A stretch of DNA of 41,414 nt from JAHFLV01 sp964367845 (GCA_964367845.1 CAYIYW010000002.1:1-41414), one strand, 5' to 3'. Positions 25,668 through 34,332 are shown, numbered from the stretch's first letter. A program made the numbers and translations. Notes: generated by a model not told the origin, from the sequence alone.

Positions 25668-25708
25668 GATGAAAGGGTTCCATGCGAGTAGCGAGGAATC
25701 TTTTCATC
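25668..25708 (+). terminator. 14-bp hairpin after the HTH-membrane gene
   Basis: 25668-25681 pairs with 25695-25708 in RNA, using two G-U pairs and a 13-nt loop. A second small stem, CAGGC/GCCTG (25708-25722), follows. There is no clean U-tract, so it may be a processing or stability element instead of a terminator. Confidence 0.4.
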
Positions 25709-25760
25709 AGGCGTTCTGCCTGTAGGTCGAGAAATTATAGTAAATTTATTAGTAGTGTGA

Positions 25761-25784
25761 AAAATTAAAATTAAAATTAAAATT
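25761..25784 (+). repeat. Hexamer simple-sequence repeat before a start codon
   Basis: Four exact AAAATT units run directly into AAAATG, which carries the start codon of the next gene. Slippage here would change the distance between promoter and start. Confidence 0.8.
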
Positions 25785-25787
25785 AAA

Positions 25788-26156
25788 ATGAAATCTGTTT
25801 ATCTTAAGGTTTATCTCAAGGAATGTTTAGCGGGCGCGCTTGTTCTCAATCTGGCCCTTGGCGCGATGTTTGTCATGGCCGAGCCAACTCTTGGNNNNNN
25901 NNNNNNNNNNNNNNNNNNNNNNNNNNNNNNNNNNNNNNNNNNNNNNNNNNNNNNNNNNNNNNNNNNNNNNNNNNNNNNNNNNNNNNNNNNNNNNTTCTCA
26001 ACCACAGCCACATCAACCATTGTTAGAAATACCGAGACCGGTGCTTCAGGGTCAACCTCCAGCATGGTTTTTAAGCTCACCATCAATTCCAGTACGGGGT
26101 TTGTAACCGAGGATACATATAACGCCACAGCTACACTTACCGCAACCATTAACTAA
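25788..26156 (+). CDS. Small secreted surface protein, broken by a scaffold gap
   Basis: The left part (25788-25894) encodes a signal peptide: a basic start, the hydrophobic core AGALVLNLALGAMFVMA, then EPTLG. The right part (25995-26156) ends KLTINSSTGFVTEDTYNATA and TLTATIN. That ending is clearly related to the C-terminus of the protein at 27183-27836 (DTYTATTTLTAV). The 100 N at 25895-25994 hides the middle, so true length and reading frame across the gap are unknown. No catalytic motif is visible. It is likely a Sec-exported structural or adhesion-type protein. A possible -10, TATAGT (25736-25741), lies upstream. The next gene starts 7 nt after the stop. Confidence 0.65.
   Translation: MKSVYLKVYLKECLAGALVLNLALGAMFVMAEPTLXXXXXXXXXXXXXXXXXXXXXXXXXXXXXXXXXXFSTTATSTIVRNTETGASGSTSSMVFKLTINSSTGFVTEDTYNATATLTATIN
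25895..25994. other. Assembly gap of 100 N
   Basis: Exactly 100 N, the usual placeholder for a scaffold gap of unknown size. It falls inside a small secreted-protein gene. Confidence 0.98.
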
Positions 26157-26163
26157 AGCTCCG

Positions 26164-27150
26164 ATGAATCAAAATTCAAATATCAGTTCGGCTAAAACTA
26201 CAGTGAAAATTACCGCGGTGGCAGTTGTTGCGGTCATGGCTCTTTTAGGAGCGCCGTTTTTTACGAGCGCGGCCTATCAAAGAGAACAAGTTGATGTTTC
26301 TCAAGTCGTCAACAAGGACTTTGTCGTCGGCCCCGGAAAAGTTGAATTAGAACTTAATCCGGGCGAAAGCAAAACGGCGGTGATTATGGTAACGAACAGA
26401 ATGGGAGGGACCAGAATGTTCTCTCTTGAAGTTGAGGACTTTACCGGTTCAAAAGACCCGGCCGAAGTCGTTGTTCTTCTTGGAGATGAACGCGGTCCTT
26501 ACTCGCTCAAAGATTTTTTGAAGTTTGAAAATAAAACTTTTGAACTCAAAAACGGCGAGCGAGCCATCATTCCGGTAACCGTAACTCTGCCGACTGACGC
26601 CGAGCCCGGCGGTCGCTACGGAAGCGTGCTTGTCAGCACCACAGCCAAGGACTCTGTTGCGGCCCAATCGGCGGCAGTCGTCTCCCGTCTCGGGGTTTTG
26701 TTTTTTGTCAAAATTCCGGGTGAAGTTGAAAATGACGGTGTCCTGGCCGGATTCAACACTCTGAACGGCAAAAAAATTCTGGGTGGCGGGCCGGTTACCT
26801 TTAGATTGTTGTATGAAAATAACGGCTCGGTTTATCTCAACCCTTACGGCGAAATCCGGATAAAAAATATTATTGGCGAAGAAGTCGGAGTCGTTGAAGT
26901 TGAACCGTGGTTCGCCATGCCTCAATCGCTACGACTGCGCGAGGTCTCATGGAACCGGCCTTTTCTATTTGGCCGTTATACGGCGATTGCTTCCATCAAC
27001 CGCGGGTATGACAACATCATTGACACCTCAACGCTTTCTTTCTGGATAATTCCTTGGAAAATTGCTCTCGGCGCGTTTGCCGGCATCTTTATTCTCGTTC
27101 TCGTTATTCGTTTTATTCTCACTCGGTTTGAAATCAAACGAAAGTCATAA
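26164..27150 (+). CDS. DUF916-like secreted protein with C-terminal membrane anchor
   Basis: A 328-residue protein. A signal sequence lies at about residues 15-37 (ITAVAVVAVMALLGAPFFTS). The extracellular part has the beta-sandwich look of DUF916/WxL-associated proteins: GKVELELNPGESKTAVIMVT, then NGERAIIPVTVTLPTDAEPG and GRYGSVLVST, and VSRLGVLFFVKIPGEV. A hydrophobic helix near residues 298-319 (KIALGAFAGIFILVLVIRFI) and a basic tail (RFEIKRKS) anchor the C-terminus. In Gram-positives such proteins display or bind other surface proteins on peptidoglycan. Lying between the two paralogous small secreted proteins, it may hold them at the surface (inference). Confidence 0.75.
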   Translation: MNQNSNISSAKTTVKITAVAVVAVMALLGAPFFTSAAYQREQVDVSQVVNKDFVVGPGKVELELNPGESKTAVIMVTNRMGGTRMFSLEVEDFTGSKDPAEVVVLLGDERGPYSLKDFLKFENKTFELKNGERAIIPVTVTLPTDAEPGGRYGSVLVSTTAKDSVAAQSAAVVSRLGVLFFVKIPGEVENDGVLAGFNTLNGKKILGGGPVTFRLLYENNGSVYLNPYGEIRIKNIIGEEVGVVEVEPWFAMPQSLRLREVSWNRPFLFGRYTAIASINRGYDNIIDTSTLSFWIIPWKIALGAFAGIFILVLVIRFILTRFEIKRKS

Positions 27151-27182
27151 AAGAATCCGAAGTAACTAAAAGTAACTAAGGG

Positions 27183-27836
27183 ATGAAAAATTTTGCGAAA
27201 ACAACGTTTTTTGCGGGTGTCTCAACCCTTGCAATGTTTTTGCTGGTTGGGAACGTTTCTTTTGTCGTCGCGGCGGTTATGTCCAGCTCAAGTTATAAGA
27301 TTCAAAGCGACAGCATTAATTTTGGCGGCGGTCAAAGCTCCTCGGCGAATTACAAGGTGGAGGACACGGCCGGTGAAATCGCGACCGGCGATTCCGAAAG
27401 TGCGAATTACAAAATTAAAGCCGGTTATCAGCAAATGAATGTGGTGTATCTAGCGATGACCGCCGTGACCGATGTNNNNNNNNNNNNNNNNNNNNNNNNN
27501 NNNNNNNNNNNNNNNNNNNNNNNNNNNNNNNNNNNNNNNNNNNNNNNNNNNNNNNNNNNNNNNNNNNNNNNNNNNGGTTTTTCGCCGGAAGGCGGTGATG
27601 TCGCGGCTGAATATCTTGACAACGGTTCTGCTTGCAACACCGGCTCGGGTGAGACCGCCGATAAATGCTGGAATGCGGTAACAACGACAAATGAACTTAT
27701 CGCTCGCCGGACTTCCGGCAACCATCCAAACGGCACGGCGACGGCTCTTAAATTTCGTCTAACCATCGGCTCATCAAGTTTCAAAATTGAAGATACTTAT
27801 ACGGCGACGACGACTCTCACGGCTGTTTCTCTCTGA
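27183..27836 (+). CDS. Small secreted surface protein (SINFGGG type), broken by a scaffold gap
   Basis: The left part (27183-27475) encodes a signal peptide and then SSSYKIQSDSINFGGGQSSS and ANYKVEDTAGEIATG. In this segment SANYKV/SANYKI is repeated. The right part (27576-27836) gives GFSPEGGDVAAEYLDNGSAC, two cysteines about 12 residues apart, and the ending FKIEDTYTATTTLTAVSL shared with the protein at 25788. I associate this layout with secreted proteins of Parcubacteria; the function is not known. The 100 N at 27476-27575 leave the true length open. A purine-rich AAGGG sits 1 nt before the ATG, too close to act as a normal ribosome-binding site. The stop codon lies within a 20-bp tandem duplication. 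Confidence 0.7.
   Translation: MKNFAKTTFFAGVSTLAMFLLVGNVSFVVAAVMSSSSYKIQSDSINFGGGQSSSANYKVEDTAGEIATGDSESANYKIKAGYQQMNVVYLAMTAVTDXXXXXXXXXXXXXXXXXXXXXXXXXXXXXXXXXXGFSPEGGDVAAEYLDNGSACNTGSGETADKCWNAVTTTNELIARRTSGNHPNGTATALKFRLTIGSSSFKIEDTYTATTTLTAVSL
27476..27575. other. Assembly gap of 100 N
   Basis: The second 100-N placeholder, again inside a member of the same small secreted-protein family. Confidence 0.98.
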
Positions 27837-27862
27837 TTCTCTCTGTTTCTCTCTGATTCTCT
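27823..27862 (+). repeat. 20-bp perfect tandem duplication over a stop codon
   Basis: 27823-27842 and 27843-27862 are identical. The stop of the small secreted-protein gene is at 27834-27836 in the first copy. The unit is made of TCTCTC-rich words and could slip. Confidence 0.85.
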
Positions 27863-27924
27863 CAAAAAAATTCCTCTCCAATTCTTTCCTAAAATTTGGA
27901 AAAGATAAAAAGGAAAAAATAAAA

Positions 27925-29598
27925 GTGAAAAAAGTGAAAAAACTTCTCGCAATTATTACGCTGGTTGCTCTGGCATCGGTTTCTATCGGTGCGCCGCTCT
28001 TTGCAATTGTTTGGACGGACGATGTGCAGGCGGCCGAGGACCAGTTTACTATCGGTCAAACCGTAACCGGCGACGATGTCGCCCCTTCTGTCCCGACCAA
28101 TCTTTCCGCAACGGCGGTGTCGCAAACCCAGATTGATTTGTCGTGGACGGCCTCAACTGACGATTTGGCCGTAACCGGTTACCAAGTGTTTCGCGATTTG
28201 GCCTTTATCGCGACATCCACCGCAATCTCTTATTCTGATACTGGACTGACGCCCGACACAACTTACTCGTACACTGTTACCGCGTTTGACGCGGCCGTGA
28301 ATATCTCAGGCCATTCAGCGACAGCGACAGCCACAACATTTTCGCCGTCATCAACAAACGGCGGTGGAAGCGCGCCTCTGGAGCTCCGTTATATTTCCGT
28401 CTCGCCGGACCTTCAAAGCGCCTTAATCCAGTTTGGAACCAATGTTCCCGTTCAAGCGTTCGTTTACTGGGGTGAGACCCTTGATTACGAACTTGGCAGT
28501 ATTGCCAGTCCTCTGTATCTTAGCGACCATTCCGTTGCGCTTCCCGGTCTTTCGCCCGGGACCCGCTATTTCTTCAGAATAGACCTCGTTGACGGTTATG
28601 AGCGTCGGCTGGTTCTTGAAGGTCAGGAATTCCGAACTTTGTCATTGCCGGATATTTTTCCGCCAGCGAACGTTTCAAATTTCATCGCCACTCCGAGCGA
28701 AACGGACATCACGCTTACCTGGGAAAATCCGAAAGCCGATTTTGAAGCGGTGCGCATCGTAAAATCGGATAAATTTTATCCTCGCGACCCGACCGAGGGC
28801 GAAATTATCTACGAAGGCCGCGCTGAAAGATATGTGGATGGAAAAGTTGTCCGCGATAAAACATATTACTACACGGCTTTTAGCAGAGACAGGATAGGCA
28901 ACTATTCTTCAGGAGCGGTAACCGATGCCCGACTTTTGCGGCCCGGTGAATTACCAACTCGCCCGAAACTCTTTGCCGGAATTCTGCAGTTGCCCAAGGA
29001 ACTGATTCACTCGCTTCTTCGGGCGTTCTCACTCAAAGATGTTGATTTCATTCAGGACGGGAAAAAACTGCCGGTTGTGTCAAACACAGTTGAAATTCGC
29101 GGCGACCGAAATCTGCTCATATCAATTGATTATGAAAAAGTGCCGGAAATTCTTAAAACGGTCGTCGTTACGATGTTTGACCCTGATGACCGCGCCAAAA
29201 CCTTCTCATTCTTGCTTAGAATCAATGCCGACAAAACCGCCTACCAAGCTCATGTGGCCGCCCTTGAACGGCCGGGGAAATACGAGTTTTCTCTGGCGAT
29301 ACTTGACCACAAACATCAAGGTCTGGCCTTGCTTGCCGGCATAATCGTTTCTCGGGTGCCTGATTTTGTTTCAGGAAAAGGCGGGAATCCTTTCGGAGAC
29401 ATAAATATCGGTTCTCTTCAACTTCTGTTGTCTATCCTGGCGCTTCTGGTTTTGATTTGCGCAATGTTCATTGTTTTGAAAAAAAGTTCCCGAAAAAGGA
29501 AAAGGAAAGGGGAAATTTCAACCAAAACGCCGAACATGCCGTCGGGTGCGATATCAAGCGCAATTCCGGAGCTTCGTTCATTCTCCTCCAAAAATTAA
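27925..29598 (+). CDS. Fibronectin type III surface protein with C-terminal membrane anchor
   Basis: A 557-residue protein. A signal sequence opens it (KKLLAIITLVALASVSIGAP). The first fibronectin-III domain begins SVPTNLSATAVSQTQIDLSW and ends SYTVTAFDAAVNIS. A second FN3-like domain contains VPVQAFVYWGETLDYELG and LSPGTRYFFRIDLVD, and a third contains NVSNFIATPSETDITLTWEN. A mixed region follows. Near the C-terminus a helix (LQLLLSILALLVLICAMFIV) precedes a Lys/Arg-rich tail. I choose the GTG at 27925 because AGGA lies 10 nt upstream and the signal peptide begins there; a longer frame from 27787 would overlap the previous gene. It is probably a membrane-anchored adhesion or scaffold protein. 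Confidence 0.75.
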   Translation: MKKVKKLLAIITLVALASVSIGAPLFAIVWTDDVQAAEDQFTIGQTVTGDDVAPSVPTNLSATAVSQTQIDLSWTASTDDLAVTGYQVFRDLAFIATSTAISYSDTGLTPDTTYSYTVTAFDAAVNISGHSATATATTFSPSSTNGGGSAPLELRYISVSPDLQSALIQFGTNVPVQAFVYWGETLDYELGSIASPLYLSDHSVALPGLSPGTRYFFRIDLVDGYERRLVLEGQEFRTLSLPDIFPPANVSNFIATPSETDITLTWENPKADFEAVRIVKSDKFYPRDPTEGEIIYEGRAERYVDGKVVRDKTYYYTAFSRDRIGNYSSGAVTDARLLRPGELPTRPKLFAGILQLPKELIHSLLRAFSLKDVDFIQDGKKLPVVSNTVEIRGDRNLLISIDYEKVPEILKTVVVTMFDPDDRAKTFSFLLRINADKTAYQAHVAALERPGKYEFSLAILDHKHQGLALLAGIIVSRVPDFVSGKGGNPFGDINIGSLQLLLSILALLVLICAMFIVLKKSSRKRKRKGEISTKTPNMPSGAISSAIPELRSFSSKN

Positions 29599-29605
29599 TC
29601 TGGAA

Positions 29606-32600
29606 ATGAGTTATTTAATCAAAAAAATTATACGGGTCCTGCCGAAAATCATTTCCGGTTTTTTGATTGTTGCGTTTGCGGCGGCGCTTAATGGAAGTTT
29701 GGGCAATTCTTTCTCAAATAACATTTTCGCGCCAAAAATTGCCGAGGCCGCTTTTAACAAAGAAATTAACTATCAGGGCAAATTGACGAACACCAGCAAC
29801 GTTGCGGTGGCGGATGGAAATTACATCATGAAATTCCGCCTCTACACTTCGGCCACCGGGGCAACAACCACCAACATTTGGGAGGAAATTCGGACCGCAA
29901 CGGGAGACAAGGCATCGGTTTCAAACGGGCTTTTCAGCGTGCTTCTCGGCAGTTCCACTCCCCTTACCACCGTTGATTTTAATCAGACACTTTATCTCGG
30001 GGTTGAGGTCTGCGGCACTGTTGGTCTCTCCGGTTGCGACGATGAAATGTCGCCCCGCAAAAAACTTGGCGCGGTGCCGGCGGCCTTTGAAGCGGATAAA
30101 ATTGACGGACTTTCAAGCGAACAGTTTCTGCGCTCCGATGCCGTGAATTCAACCACCACAGCCACGACTTTTCTCACGTTTACTCAAAACGGCGCGGGCA
30201 AAATTGCCGAGTTCATCGGCCCAAACTCTGTTCCTGTCTTCAGTCTTCTTTCAGGCGGAAATGTCGGGGTTGGCACCACATCGCCTTGGGCTAAATTCTC
30301 TATTAATAATTTCACTGGCGACACCGGCCAGCCATTATTTGTGATTGCATCTTCCACGGCGACGGCAACGACCACGCAATTTATTGTAACTAATACGGGT
30401 AAAGTTGGAATTGGAAGTACCACGCCTTCCGCAATGTTAAGTATAACCGGTGTTGCGCCTACCAGCGGTAACGCGGATACCGTGTTGAGTGTGTTCGGTG
30501 GTGCCGGTGCAACGGGAGGAAACGGAGGAATAGGCGGCGGTATTGTGCTTGTCGCCGGGAATGCTTCAAATCCCCAGTCGGGCAATGGCCTCACCGGAGG
30601 GACTGTTACTATTAGCAGTGGTAATGGCTCCGCAGGCGCCAGTCTCAGCGGCGTTGGCGCTGACGGCGGAACTCTTAGTATTACAACGGGTAGCGGCGGA
30701 GCGGGGGGGATTGTTTCGGGCGCCGAAGGAAATGGAGGAAATATAGAATTAACAACGGGCGCCGGCGGAACCGCTGGCGGCGCTGCCGATGGTTTTTATG
30801 GGAACATAATCATGGTAAAAAATGGCGGCAATGTTGGCATCGGTACCACTTCTCCATACGCGAAGCTTTCAGTGGTTGGTCCCGTAGTCGCCGAGTATTT
30901 CCATGCCACATCCACAACCGCCACCAGTACAATAGCGGGAGGATTGGTCGTTGATACCGATACTCTTGTGGTGGATTATTCATCAGGAAGAGTAGGTATC
31001 GGCACCACTTCACCACTTGCGATATTAAGTCTTGCCGGCACATCGCCGAACATTTTAATAACGGATAATGCTCAAGTAACAGGTTCAAAAGCATGGGCGA
31101 TGAGAAACACCGATACAAATTTACAATTTATAGCCACTACTGATATCGGCGGAGCTTTGACTTCTCCGCTGACTTTGGCTCGCGGTGGATTTTTGGGCGT
31201 CAGCTCTTCAACACCGTCATTTCCTTTATCCGTATTGGGAAACTCATATTTGAAAGGAACTTTGCTGGTTGACAGCGGTAATTTAACAATGTCAAAAACA
31301 GCTCCCTATCTCATTTTAAGTGATTCAAGTCAGGGGGCGGACTTAAAACAATTTCAACTTCGCAATGAAAGCCAACTGTTAAAGATTGTGGCGGCCAATG
31401 ACGCCGGTTCTGGACTTCTGCAAATTATAACGATAGACAGGTCGGGAAATTTTGGAATCGCATCAAACACTCCGTCAAAAAAATTATCGGTTGTCGGCGA
31501 TGCCGGTATCAGCGGGGCGCTTGATTTCGGAACCATCAGCAGTATCAAGATGGTTTATGAGGGCGATAGTTTGTCTAACGATGCCGTGGACTGGCCGGGA
31601 TATCTCATAACAAAAAGCGGTTTTTTCGGCAGAGCGACACAAATAAACGTCGCTACCGGCGGTGAAACAGTGGCAACGATGGTAACGCAATACGCGACCC
31701 AAGTAACTCCCAATGCTCCAAGCAGAAATGTTGACGAAGGTTATTTTTATATTCTTGGCGGAACCAATGACTTAAACGCCGCTAGAACGGCGGTTCAAAT
31801 ATACGCGGACTTAAAAACAGAGTGGCAAAACGCTCGGGCGGATAAATTCAAAGTGATTGCCTTCACGGTTTTGCCTTCCACTTCGTTTACCGCTGGCGAA
31901 GAGGCGGAAAGAATAATCTTGAACAATTTGATTGCGAATGATTCAACCTACTATGATTACTTGATAAGACCAGAAGTGTTTTTTACAGATGCGACTGACA
32001 CTACATATTTTTCTGACGGCACTCATTTGACAACTACAGGGGCTTCTCTTTTGGCGGATATGGTTTATAACGCGATGTATAAAAATCCATTTTTGATTGT
32101 GCAGAATACTGCGACAACGACAATGAGCGGAGTGAATCTTATTTTGAATCCGATTGGACAAAATACAGGTATTGGCACGACAAGTCCTTATGCTCGCCTT
32201 ACCGTTTGGGGTGTGGGAACAGGAACAGGAAAAACATTTGAAGCGGTTAATAACGCTTCAACTTCTCTTTTGACTGTTTTAGACAACGGCAATGTTGGCA
32301 TCGGTACCACTTCTCCATACGCGAAGCTTTCAGTGGTTGGTCCCGTAGTCGCCGAGTATTTCCATGCCACATCCACAACCGCCACCAGTACAATAGCGGG
32401 AGGATTGGTCGTTGATACCGATACTCTTGTGGTGGATTATTCATCAGGAAGAGTAGGTATCGGCACCACTTCACCCTCGGCAAAATTATCGGTAACCGGA
32501 GCGGGCACGGGCACGGGTCGCGCGTTCGCAATCGCAAATTCTTCAAATGCCGAGAAATTTACCGTGCTTGATAACGGCAGTGTCGGAATCGGCACGACGA

Positions 32601-34324
32601 CTATGCAGGGATTGTTGAATCTCGGCCCCGACAGCACCGCCAATACAGGGGGTATCTGGTTCGGCTCCGACACTAATCTGTATCGTTCCGCCGCCAATAC
32701 TCTTAAGACTGATGATTATATTAATGTTGGAGCAAATATCGTTTTGCAATCCACAGGTAACGCCTATGCGAGCGGGTTTTATAGTTCAATTTTTGGGGCG
32801 TCATCGGCTGTAACAATGACGTTCCAAAACCGCAGTTTTACCGTCGCTGACAATGCGGTGGAAATGACGACTGGAACATGGACAAACAGTAGCGGTGAAG
32901 CTGCGAATCTCAATATACGGCCGACATATAATCAAACGGGCACGGCCAACTCCGTTGACCTTTTAATTACCCGAACAGATACCGTTCTCGGTTCAGGCAC
33001 GCATCGTTTTGCGGATTTCAAGGCCGGCGGCACCAGTAAATTCAATGTATCAAACGCGGGTGTCGTCGGCATCGCCACGAGTTCGCCGTGGAGAACTCTG
33101 TCCGTCGTCGGAACCGTGGCGTTTAACGGTCTTACCTCGTCTAGCGTGGGGAATGCGGTTTGTATCGCCACGACAAAAGACATTATTGACGCCGGTGGCA
33201 CGGTCTGCACCTCATCCTCGCTTCGTTTTAAGGAAAATGTAAAAACTCTTGAAGGAGGATTTGGTTTTGACACTTTAAGTCAGCTCCGGGTTGTTTCTTT
33301 TGACTACAAAAAGGACTCATATAGCCCCGAAGACCGTAAAGAGTCCTACGGCTTCGTTGCCGAAGAGGTGGAAAGAATTGACCCGAATCTCGTTGATTAC
33401 GGTTATGACGGCAAACCGTTCACTCTTAAATTTGAGAAAATTCTCGGGTTGACTGTTCAGGCGGTTCAAGAAATGAGACGGGACTTGTCTTTTGGTTTTA
33501 TTGTTGAAAACGGCCGGTCTGCCGTCAGAAATGTCTCCCGCCTTGACGAGCAGGTTTTTGAGACCTATTTGGACAAAATTAAAAATATAAATATCTCCAC
33601 TTATCGCCAAGCGACTGATTCTCCCGGCACGACTCGTTTGGGGATTATCGGCGACGACGCGCCCAGTGAAATTCTTTCGCCGAACGGCGGCGTGGACATT
33701 TACAAATTGGCGGTTTTTACTCTTGGTGGCGTGAAAGCCCAACAGCTTAAAATTGATTCGCTTGAACAGCGAATCAATGCCATTGAAGAATCAATTGCCC
33801 GAGGAGGCGGAGGGGGAGCCGGATTGGCGATGGATGCAATTCTGGAAAATCTTAAAAATCTCGGCGCGGACATTACCAACGGGCTCGCTTACTTCAGAGG
33901 TTTGATTGCCGACACACTTACCGTCGGCAGTTCGGAAAAGCCGACCGGAATCACGCTGTATGACGATGTAACCGGCAAACCATATTGCGTAAAAATTTCA
34001 AACGGCAAGTTAAAAAATATTTCCGGAAAGTGTGAGGACGCGCTTGAACCGACGGACGAACCAAAAGACGGCTCGGCGTCCTCAGCGGTGTCTTCAGGCG
34101 GAACAGCGTCTTCCGTGACATCTTCGTCGGTGTCATCGTTAAGTTCCGTGCCGGACTCCACGTCGTTTGCTCCTGCGTTTGAACAAAATCCTGATTCTGA
34201 GCCGGCGGAGGTTAAGGAGTCAGGTGAATTATTAATAGAGACAGAATCTGCCGGCGAAATTTCAACACCGCCGGAATCACAACAAGAACCGAAGTCGGAA
34301 TCTGCTGTTGCGGCGGAATCCTAG
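29606..34324 (+). CDS. Giant fibre-like surface protein with SGNH hydrolase and S74 chaperone domains
   Basis: A 1572-residue secreted protein. A signal sequence (residues 1 to about 50) is followed by a beta-sandwich-like region (INYQGKLTNTSNVAVADGNY). Eleven motifs of the type VGIGTTSPxAKLSV lie between about 30262 and 33100. A Gly-rich stretch is near residues 295-400. An SGNH/GDSL hydrolase occupies about residues 645-830: GDSLS with Ser655, Gly685-686, GGTND with Asn721, and DGTH with Asp804 and His807. The S74 endosialidase-chaperone domain starts near Ser1204 (SSLRFKENVK, with Lys1209 five residues on) and includes YGFVAEEVERI. A Ser/Glu-rich tail ends the protein. S74 domains help trimeric fibres fold and then cut themselves off. 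The ATG at 29606 is preferred over an in-frame start inside the previous gene. Confidence 0.85.
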   Translation: MSYLIKKIIRVLPKIISGFLIVAFAAALNGSLGNSFSNNIFAPKIAEAAFNKEINYQGKLTNTSNVAVADGNYIMKFRLYTSATGATTTNIWEEIRTATGDKASVSNGLFSVLLGSSTPLTTVDFNQTLYLGVEVCGTVGLSGCDDEMSPRKKLGAVPAAFEADKIDGLSSEQFLRSDAVNSTTTATTFLTFTQNGAGKIAEFIGPNSVPVFSLLSGGNVGVGTTSPWAKFSINNFTGDTGQPLFVIASSTATATTTQFIVTNTGKVGIGSTTPSAMLSITGVAPTSGNADTVLSVFGGAGATGGNGGIGGGIVLVAGNASNPQSGNGLTGGTVTISSGNGSAGASLSGVGADGGTLSITTGSGGAGGIVSGAEGNGGNIELTTGAGGTAGGAADGFYGNIIMVKNGGNVGIGTTSPYAKLSVVGPVVAEYFHATSTTATSTIAGGLVVDTDTLVVDYSSGRVGIGTTSPLAILSLAGTSPNILITDNAQVTGSKAWAMRNTDTNLQFIATTDIGGALTSPLTLARGGFLGVSSSTPSFPLSVLGNSYLKGTLLVDSGNLTMSKTAPYLILSDSSQGADLKQFQLRNESQLLKIVAANDAGSGLLQIITIDRSGNFGIASNTPSKKLSVVGDAGISGALDFGTISSIKMVYEGDSLSNDAVDWPGYLITKSGFFGRATQINVATGGETVATMVTQYATQVTPNAPSRNVDEGYFYILGGTNDLNAARTAVQIYADLKTEWQNARADKFKVIAFTVLPSTSFTAGEEAERIILNNLIANDSTYYDYLIRPEVFFTDATDTTYFSDGTHLTTTGASLLADMVYNAMYKNPFLIVQNTATTTMSGVNLILNPIGQNTGIGTTSPYARLTVWGVGTGTGKTFEAVNNASTSLLTVLDNGNVGIGTTSPYAKLSVVGPVVAEYFHATSTTATSTIAGGLVVDTDTLVVDYSSGRVGIGTTSPSAKLSVTGAGTGTGRAFAIANSSNAEKFTVLDNGSVGIGTTTMQGLLNLGPDSTANTGGIWFGSDTNLYRSAANTLKTDDYINVGANIVLQSTGNAYASGFYSSIFGASSAVTMTFQNRSFTVADNAVEMTTGTWTNSSGEAANLNIRPTYNQTGTANSVDLLITRTDTVLGSGTHRFADFKAGGTSKFNVSNAGVVGIATSSPWRTLSVVGTVAFNGLTSSSVGNAVCIATTKDIIDAGGTVCTSSSLRFKENVKTLEGGFGFDTLSQLRVVSFDYKKDSYSPEDRKESYGFVAEEVERIDPNLVDYGYDGKPFTLKFEKILGLTVQAVQEMRRDLSFGFIVENGRSAVRNVSRLDEQVFETYLDKIKNINISTYRQATDSPGTTRLGIIGDDAPSEILSPNGGVDIYKLAVFTLGGVKAQQLKIDSLEQRINAIEESIARGGGGGAGLAMDAILENLKNLGADITNGLAYFRGLIADTLTVGSSEKPTGITLYDDVTGKPYCVKISNGKLKNISGKCEDALEPTDEPKDGSASSAVSSGGTASSVTSSSVSSLSSVPDSTSFAPAFEQNPDSEPAEVKESGELLIETESAGEISTPPESQQEPKSESAVAAES
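30826..31014 (+). repeat. 189-nt perfect direct repeat, copy 1
   Basis: Identical base for base to 32287-32475. It encodes 63 residues beginning NVGIGTTSPYAKLSVVGPV. The offset of 1461 nt is divisible by three. Confidence 0.95.
32287..32475 (+). repeat. 189-nt perfect direct repeat, copy 2
   Basis: The second copy of the repeat at 30826-31014, in the same frame. The SGNH hydrolase domain (about 31540-32095) lies between the two copies. Confidence 0.95.
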
Positions 34325-34332
34325 GTCCGCGC

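Noticed and set aside
30262..33100. Regularly spaced repeated DNA that might suggest a CRISPR array
   Set aside because: The repeats are in-frame codons for VGIGTTSP-type motifs of variable spacing in one long gene. No cas genes are present and no true array was seen anywhere.
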